From NCBI GenBank assembly GCA_024449915.1, contig JAMZAV010000773.1:62001-126000 (forward strand): DNA of 64,000 nucleotides, written 5' to 3'. The translations under genes were made by a program, and so were the position numbers. The notes beneath the pieces were generated by a model. The model had not been told where the DNA came from. It ran no database searches and worked only from the letters and a program-made list of their open reading frames with translations. The DNA comes from Sweltsa coloradensis. Lineage: Eukaryota > Arthropoda > Insecta > Plecoptera > Chloroperlidae. Each line of letters begins with the position of its first letter. The first letter of the stretch is position 1. Of this stretch, positions 56,806 to 64,000 are shown piece after piece.

Positions 56806-57093
56806 CTAGAAAAACGTCAGAGTCGTTAAGACGAGTGAGCGAGTCATGTGTTGAGTACGCGAACATTTGAATTCAAGTTGATTGATATATAAGGTATAAA
56901 TGATAGGGGTTTGAGTTTAGTTGTTTTAGGGCGCGTCAACTGTAAGGTCATAATGCGCCACTCTAGCCTATGATAGACTAGGGAGGAAATATCCATGCTG
57001 GATCCAGCCTAAGGGAGGCATAAGGGAATGTTACCGGGTACTCAACACATGGCTCACTCACTCGTTTAACAACGACTTTGGCATTTTCTTTAT
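56806..57093. mobile_element. palindromic helentron-derived element, copy 3 (about 288 bp)
   Basis: Left end CTAGAAAAACGTCAGAGTCG, right end TTAACAACGACTTTGGC then ATTTTCTTTA. The interior matches copy 1 in the same orientation: TTGATTGATATATAAGG, GGGCGCGTCAACTG, TAATGCGCCACTCTAGCC, TGCTGGATCCAGCC. The hAT target site is intact here. Confidence 0.75.
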
Positions 57094-59310
57094 ACTCAAC
57101 ATGACCATATTATACAAGTAACTAACTGTAGTCTAAGGGTGCTGGGTGATCAAATAGTTGGGAAAGTACATCCAAGGGTGGTCAGAAACATTGTCTAGGC
57201 GAGCGATCAAGCCATAAGTTATTTGTTTTCATTTTACTTGGTTGGTGTTTACAAACGACAGACCATCTTCACTACTTCAACCAACCATACACGATGGTGT
57301 CAAAAATAGATTAGTTAAGTCGGACTAAAAAATCTTTGCTTTGATGGCGTATTTTATTGTCAATGCCAGTAGATTTTTACGCTATGGCCACGATGTTCAT
57401 AAAATTCCCCGAAGACATCACACCCGGTAAAGTTATATTAACAGATGTAACATGGGATTTTCCCGGCCTTTTTTTACAATCTCTTATCATATTAATTGGC
57501 CGCTAAATTCAGAAATGGTTCACTTGAGATTAACACGGTCAGCGTTTCAATCTTAAGGAAGGTTTTATGTAGTATTATAATATCAGTCATATTTTGAACT
57601 AAGTTAAACGTCACATAACTCTTAGTACGGAAAAAATCAGAAATAGTGCTACCCCCAAAATTGTAAACGGATTCACAAAATTTAGTAAAGCATCGCCAAC
57701 GTATTCAAACTATACATTATTTAATGCAAAATTATCTAAAAAAAATATGTCTATTCACGCACGCCATTTCCTATGCCGACTGCGACTATATCTGCAACTA
57801 TCTTCAATGGTAAGCAAAAACGGCAAAAAATAAAAAAATAAAATAAAGCAACAAGATAAAGTAGTTTTTTTTAAGTTGTCAGAATCGATAAAGTGAATTT
57901 GTTGCGTTCAAAACTTGCGATTTAGAACTTTCAAAAGGATAAAAATTGGAAACTGGAAATTTTTAATTTTTGTATGGGTTCTACCTGTGCGCGGCAGTTC
58001 CTTTCACAATAGGCTTTGTATTTTGTATAATAATCTCCAGCATATTTTTGCCAGTCGCAGTATTTATGTCTAGTTTACACAATGACGAGTACGATACGAC
58101 CATACAAACCTTCTTCTTCATAAGTCTTTAGTCATATTTACATGTGAATACGCACGTATTAGTCAATGATATGACTGTGAGCACTTGATTTGTTAATTGC
58201 AATGCCAGCACTTTTGGTAGCTTCAATGACCTTTATTAGTTGATGTGTGGAAATCGATTCTACAATCATGCCTCAGCTGATGATTATCATAATAAATAAT
58301 GTGTATCATTTTGTAAGCGAGTAATCGTATACATGTTCTACTCGAGTTCATATTGAAATCAAAACAAAATCATGTGCTTGTTTCATAAACATGGTAGAGA
58401 TTTCTTAATTGCAATTCATGGGAATTCGAATTATATTATTAATATGAGTTAAATATTCAAGGTGATGTGTGAAACTCGTATTTAATGCAATTTAGATGCC
58501 TGTTACTTGATACCTGTTCATATGATGAACAATTTTCTTCCAGCTCGATTTACATGCAATAGTTACACGCTCTACAGCGTACATAAATTATTATACTACG
58601 TAAATGATCACTGTTACTGAATTGGGAATATTAATTTAAATATACATCCATTTCAGTAGATCATTGGTTCAAACCTTACTGGAACATTAAACTTAAGCTT
58701 AAAAAAAGACCATGGTTTAGTACACAATGTTATTATATTATGTCGTATATAGTATAGCGTTTAGCCATTAAAAAGTGCAACACTTTAAAATCATTTCATA
58801 AAAATTTGTCTCATTTTGCTTTAAATATTATTTGCACTAATCAAAAAGAACAGCTTAAATCAATTTTAAAAATAAAAAAATGGGGGGCATAACTTTAAAA
58901 ATAAGTGGTAATGGTACAGTACTGTGCACACCGTGATAGAACCGCCACGCGGCCATTGTGCGCAGACATGGTGTATAGTCTGTCTAGAGTCGATCAAGGC
59001 TTTGACGCACGCTATTTCAATATTATGTCACTCTTGAGTCTTGACATTGAGCAGCTAGCCGCTGGTCATACGATAAACTGTTGGTCGAGCACCTGAGTTG
59101 TTTTCACTTGTTTTTCTCCTGTGTGACTTCGTGTGGCTGCCTATAGGTGTACGTGCTTTATACGTCAAGTACGCGATAGCATTGAGGTTTATTGCAAATC
59201 ACGGTATAATAATTACGTAATTTATAAAATATAAACGAGTGTCGTACAGACTTATTAGCTGCCAAGCTTCTAAGCACGCTTATAGTGTGCTCCCATTGTT
59301 GATAGATGAC
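57094..59310. other. non-coding stretch, no gene seen
   Basis: ORFs are short. A modestly CpG-richer patch lies at 58915-59060 (63-codon ORF), without other support. Confidence 0.45.
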
Positions 59311-59340
59311 GGGGGCGGGTGGGGGGGGGGGGGGGGGGGG
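59311..59340 (+). repeat. G-run with quadruplex-forming pattern
   Basis: GGGGGCGGGT followed by about 20 consecutive G. Any four G-runs here could form a quadruplex. A second G-rich tract is at about 59475-59496, after an inverted B-box-like GGTATCGAACCACGG. Confidence 0.9.
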
Positions 59341-60614
59341 TCAGCAATATAGCCAATAAAAATATTGACGATCTCACGTGCATTCAAATAAAATTTTAAT
59401 TCCTATACCTTTTATGTAAATCATTCCAGAAATTAACAAATCCATCTCAGCGGGGTATCGAACCACGGTCTTAGAAGGGAGGGGGGTGGGGGGGGGAAGA
59501 GACATCACATTTTTTGCGAAGTTTTGCGATCTTATTGTAACATTCTGCAAATGCATATTAATTGATACTGATATGGGAGGTATTTCGAAATTTATAACAA
59601 ACTTTCAATAAATGTAGGCCTGGTTTAATGCAAAAAATAATTTATTAAATAAACGATTGATTATGATATAACTGAAGCTAGGGTACGTCGTACAACCCCA
59701 CCGTACATTTCTTACACTATTCCATCTCAAGTTCGCTACGCTATGTTCTTCATCATATATCTACCGATAATAGTAAGAGTATAAGCTCTATAATGCCAGC
59801 ATGAAAAGTCGAATGCTTCCCGCATTCTACAGTACTATACCAAACGGTGACACCCGATTACGGAATAAGGCGGGCCCTGCATGAAGTGTGTAAAGCATGC
59901 CCTACATAATGAAATTGTTTCACTCTGGTATGCTCTTACTCAAAAGATGTGCATTTTCAAACGATCTAAACGGTACTTTAGCAGGAAAACTTTCCTAAAT
60001 ATACTTGAATATTGTGGGAAAACATTACAGTAGGCCTATAATAGTTGAGGCAACCATTCTCATCGCTATTTCCGATTTCGTAAAATTACAATTTTGTTCA
60101 ATATACGCCTATTAATTAAGTCTCCTTTTAAAATCTTATGTGAAAATTAATGACCAAAAATTATTTCCATTATTAATTTCAATTATTAATTTTTTTTTTT
60201 TTTAAAATCTAATATGGAATATAAACGAGGACACTGTTTTATAACAAAAGCTTTTAAATCTTTTAAATGCATGTTCCATTTTATTTCTCATTTGGTTTTT
60301 ATATTTCATTACTATTGGAGGAACTATTAATGTTACCGGTCATGCAACCCTGATGAAACTTTAATTTATTTTTTGCATAGTTGCGCATTAGGTCTTCCCG
60401 GTCTACGCCAATATTCAAGTAAAATATGCAGAAATTAAATTAAGTATTGTCCAGCAGTTCATTGTTTTCTCAAATATCTCAAATCACATAACAATGCAAT
60501 CAATCAACACAAACATCACACACGGTTGTTTCTGTTAGTCGGTGACAACATTGAGTATAGAACCTTTTGATAGCCACGTATATTGTAAGATCTATATTAA
60601 ACTAGTTATATTTT
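59341..60614. other. non-coding stretch, nothing specific seen
   Basis: AT-rich. TAGGCCTA occurs at 60031. No gene is seen. Confidence 0.4.
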
Positions 60615-60618
60615 AAGT

Positions 60619-61136
60619 AGGGCTGGGCAAAGTATCGATATTTCGATAACATATTGATATGTGGAATATTTTCGAAATCGATATATTTTTGATCTTGATA
60701 TCAAAATATCGAAATTTAGAAAAAAAAGGTTTTATAAAAATAAAACGAGGATAGGATTTTTCGGGAATGTGAATGTGAAAGCCTTTATAATGCTGTAAAT
60801 ACCCTAGAAACATGAGATCTGTTTCTTCAAATTTCTGTTCGTGTGTGTTTGTTCTTCATTACTATGGTGGAGGTGCCGGGTAGTCTATGGTAAATTTCTT
60901 CCCAACTTTTACAAAATGGAAGATGTGCTGGATCATTCAGCGAGAGTGTGGAAAACGTAAAAATCGTTTTTAATTTTTGGCGATTTTTGCTATACATTAT
61001 GCCTACATTGATACAATTTAATTTTTTTTAATCTCATTTTTTTTTACATTGATAATAAATTAACGATATATCGCGATTCGATGTCAAAATTTTCGTGCGA
61101 TATCGATAATTGATTGATATGTCACAGCCCAGCCGT
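60619..61136. mobile_element. inverted-repeat element with TATCGAT-rich ends
   Basis: The left end is TAGGGCTGGGCAAAGTATCG. The right end, reverse complemented, is TACGGCTGGGCTGTGACATA. Both sides continue into ATATCGATA-rich sequence. The GGCTGGGC start is like that of many hAT-type elements, but no target duplication was found. No coding capacity; the minus-strand ORF at 60613-60813 is incidental. Confidence 0.55.
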
Positions 61137-64000
61137 ACTGTAAATCAGAGCTAAATGATCGACATATAGTTTAGTAGACGCCCTTATGGTATACGCATGT
61201 TCCGCAACTAGCAGCGCAACCTTCACCAAACCGGTCGCGCGGCTAATGTCAGTGGGCTATCGAAGGCCACCGCGATATTTATAACCAAGTTTAATTCTAT
61301 GATACAAAAACTCATAGGCCTTTATTAGCATATCTAAAAAACCGCTGACTGTGAAATAATTCGTAGAAGCCATCTTGTCCATTCACTTAATATTGTTTGT
61401 TTGCTCTTGGTTAATAGATGATTGCCAACAAAACTCATTAACAACTTAATTATGAGAATTTCTTTTAAAAAAACTTAGAGCTTGGATTGAAAAAAAATTT
61501 GACCTTTCCATTCAATAAAATTTAGAAGACTGGTATATTAAATTTTTGACACTGTATAGTATAGAATTGTAGAAAACCTAAGTTGTCTTTCGCCTTCTTT
61601 GGCGTCTAATAATTATCGTATTTTTATATTAGAAAAACGAATTTATAAAATTTAAGTGACCTCAATGTATTTTTAGGAGCTAGGATGGTGGTTATCATTT
61701 TTATTAAAATATTATGCCAGTAGACCTACAAGTTTTAACTGTTCACTACTTTTCGATGCAGTGTTGGTATAGGACTTGTGATACCACTCGTCGACTTGGT
61801 TCGAAGTTGACAAAATGCCAGGCGATAATTCCCAAACAGCATCGTGTTCTTTCAACAGGCAATAATTTACTTGATGAAGGCTAAGATGTCACGGACTTAT
61901 CCGCCATACTACTAAAGATCATTTTTTACTACTTGATATAGCAACCTTCATGTCACCCCTGTTAATAGACACCAAGGAAAAAGTGCCCACGTTTTAAATA
62001 CGGCCATATTATTCATTTCCGTATGTTATTTTTGCGGTCATTCAGGAAATAGACTACAAAGTCAAATTAATTTTATAACACTGCATTCTTTCTATGGAAT
62101 AATCTTTCTATTTTAGCATAACTTAGCCAAACCATTTTGGGGTGCGGAGGGAGGCCACCCCTTCCCCCTAAATTATAAATTTTATTTAAGTTACTGCCAT
62201 CGCTATATGTATAAAGTGTAATTCTTAATTTTGCCAGAGAGTTTGTCAATATTGTTCCAGCATACACCTACACCCATCTGTATAAGGGGAAGTGTGTAGG
62301 CTTGCCTCTGAAAACTTATGGTGCCTTTTTTCGGCATGCGGTACAAACCAACCCAAAAAATTCTTCTACATTTGAACTGGCGGACTGAAAAAGTCTCTCT
62401 ACAATAGAAATTTAATGCATAATCACGTACACCATTTCAAGATCAGGATAAATAAAAAAAAACTATAACTTATATCTAGGTCTGCTGAATCATCAATATA
62501 AATAAAATAACTAGCAGAATTTATTTTTCTACTAAAAAGTACTAGTAATTGTAATAACATATTTTTATGAAAAAACTACATTTACAAATTGTAAGGTAAA
62601 AAATAAACATTTTGGTTGTTATATAATGCTCTCAGCTTAAAATAAGATAATTTGCATGGAAAGCACTCAGTTCGAGGCCAATATGTCCACCTTGGAATAA
62701 ATAAACCTGCAGCAAGGCGATGATGATGAGCAAAATATCATAACAAGGGAAAATATTTGTTAAATATTTAGAACTCTTGACTTTTTGAACATTGATCACA
62801 TCGTACATTCGTTTAAAGTGGCTAACAGTAGACTTCCAAAATGTAATCTTGTGCAGAGAAACCTTGGTTTTAGATATATCTGTGATATAATCTTCGTAAT
62901 CTATTTTAAATCTAAATAATATAAAAAATTTGGTAGATTATTCTGCAAATTAGAATTAAACAATGTATTTTTACCCAGTTTATGTGAGAATAAATGTTCG
63001 AAACCCATGACAACGCTAAGAGAAGATTCATCTCATCCATATTGATTCACACGAGATGACCGAAGGCCGTTTAGAGCCGAGTTTTCAAGGAGTTTCTTTG
63101 TGTTGATGGCTTTACCACGACGAAGCACTTTTCTATAGGCCCCCAGGGCGCCGACTCTATAATTTTCATTTGATACAACCAGGTTATTGTATCACAAGTC
63201 TACTTGGTTATTGTATCACAAGTCTACTTGGCTGGTCTGAGTACTCGGCAATGATCACGACTTCTCGCTTTTGACCATGGAAACAAAGATCTCTGATGGA
63301 ACTATATCAACAAAAGCATTGTAACCTTGCTCAAATTTAAGATACATTCCTGTCTTTTGTATAATAGTATACATTAGTTTTATGAAATATGTAAACGGAT
63401 CATGGACGAATCAAAGTGAAGGTTTGCGCATGACCGTAACAAATAATCAAATACAAAATAAAATGCAAGATGTCACAAATTTAGCTTAAAAATGTGACCA
63501 CATTGTACAATCTGTATAATGAATCAATCCAGTTGATTGTGGCTCACCCATCATTGTCTTGATTAAAAACACTGTCAATTTGATTATTTTTTTATTAAAA
63601 TAACTACGTTTTATTAATTTTTTAAATATCACGACAATAGAAGCAAAACCTAATTAAACTTTCCTATTATTTTCCCTCCTGATCTATGCCTAACTAACGT
63701 AACTTTGCGAGTTAGTTGTTGTTTTGCTTAGGAATCAATATTTTTACAACTTTCTCTTTATGTCCAATATGCAGTGTATATACTGTTAACGTTGATCCAA
63801 GCATAATAAATAATAATGCTACTCAAGCAATAATCATTAAATAAACAATTATGAAATAAAACATGTCACATAGTTAAAAAATAATCATTACTAATAGCAT
63901 TTATAGTAAATTGCACAGCGACTCGTAAGTGGCTACAGTAACATCTTGCATTTAAATCAAGGAAAAGGAGGCATTCAAAAGTGACTACAACATTCAGCAA
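61137..64000. other. non-coding stretch to the window end
   Basis: No gene. A 31 bp unit is duplicated at about 63182-63236 (GGTTATTGTATCACAAGTCT twice). Otherwise nothing specific was seen. Confidence 0.45.

Overview
The window is AT-rich, gene-poor nuclear DNA from an animal, very probably an insect or a close pancrustacean relative. The best evidence is a mitochondrial insertion (about 19825-21158) that reads as nad4, trnH(GUG), nad5 on one strand. It reads in the invertebrate mitochondrial code (AGA = Ser, TGA = Trp), and the order nad4-trnH-nad5 is the ancestral pancrustacean one. The rest is layered transposable elements, tRNA-derived SINEs, satellites and simple repeats, as expected of a large, repeat-rich insect genome. 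There are no operons, no CRISPR arrays and no convincing viral genes.

Genes. Only one protein-coding gene is well supported. It is on the + strand, with GC-rich exons at 17945-18248 and 32026-32970 separated by a 13.8 kb repeat-filled intron. The splice phases are compatible (0/0). Together the exons encode about 415 residues: two closely spaced membrane segments, then a long Ser/Pro-rich tail with a PPSY (PPxY-type) motif and a degenerate five-residue repeat rich in Ser/Thr-Pro. I do not recognise the family. A CpG-rich segment with a YY1-like site and two donor-like GT sites (5320-5480) could be its promoter and non-coding first exon. A second CpG-rich, promoter-like segment with clustered transcription-factor motifs lies at 49085-49330 without a visible gene.

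Mobile elements. The main theme is non-autonomous rolling-circle elements that look like helentrons (Helitron2 type). Eight copies in two families (3289, 13866, 21159, 26128, 26753, 36846, 42981 and 45097) each end in a short hairpin followed by CTAG, always followed by T. The 5' end is repeated in inverted form just inside the 3' hairpin. A third, related element is palindromic, with the 3' hairpin and CTAG-like end at both termini (52286, 53541, 56806). One of its copies was split by an 897 bp hAT-like element with a clean 8 bp target duplication, and the two other copies provide the empty site. A 5'-truncated non-LTR retrotransposon (8212-10939, minus) sits inside an older inverted-repeat element. 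Four more 3' fragments of the same LINE family share a 3' stem-loop. Several tRNA-derived SINE families, other inverted-repeat elements, a 113-130 bp satellite next to the first coding exon, a (GAGT)n array and long G/C runs make up much of the remainder.

Layout: 1-5.3 kb AT-rich DNA with one helentron; 5.3-5.5 kb CpG-rich possible promoter; 8.2-11.2 kb LINE nested in a MITE; 11.2-11.7 kb SINE; 13.2-14.5 kb LINE fragment and helentron; 16.3-17.9 kb satellite; 17.9-18.2 kb exon; 18.9-19.2 kb MITE; 19.8-21.9 kb mitochondrial insertion plus helentron; 22.9-25.3 kb SINE cluster; 26.1-27.2 kb two helentrons; 32.0-33.0 kb terminal exon; 33.3-33.8 kb inverted repeat; 36.3-38.3 kb nested DNA elements; 40.4-41.8 kb long inverted repeat; 43.0-50.3 kb helentrons, SINEs, microsatellite and CpG-rich segment; 52.2-57.1 kb palindromic elements; 57-64 kb mostly featureless apart from a G-run and one inverted-repeat element.
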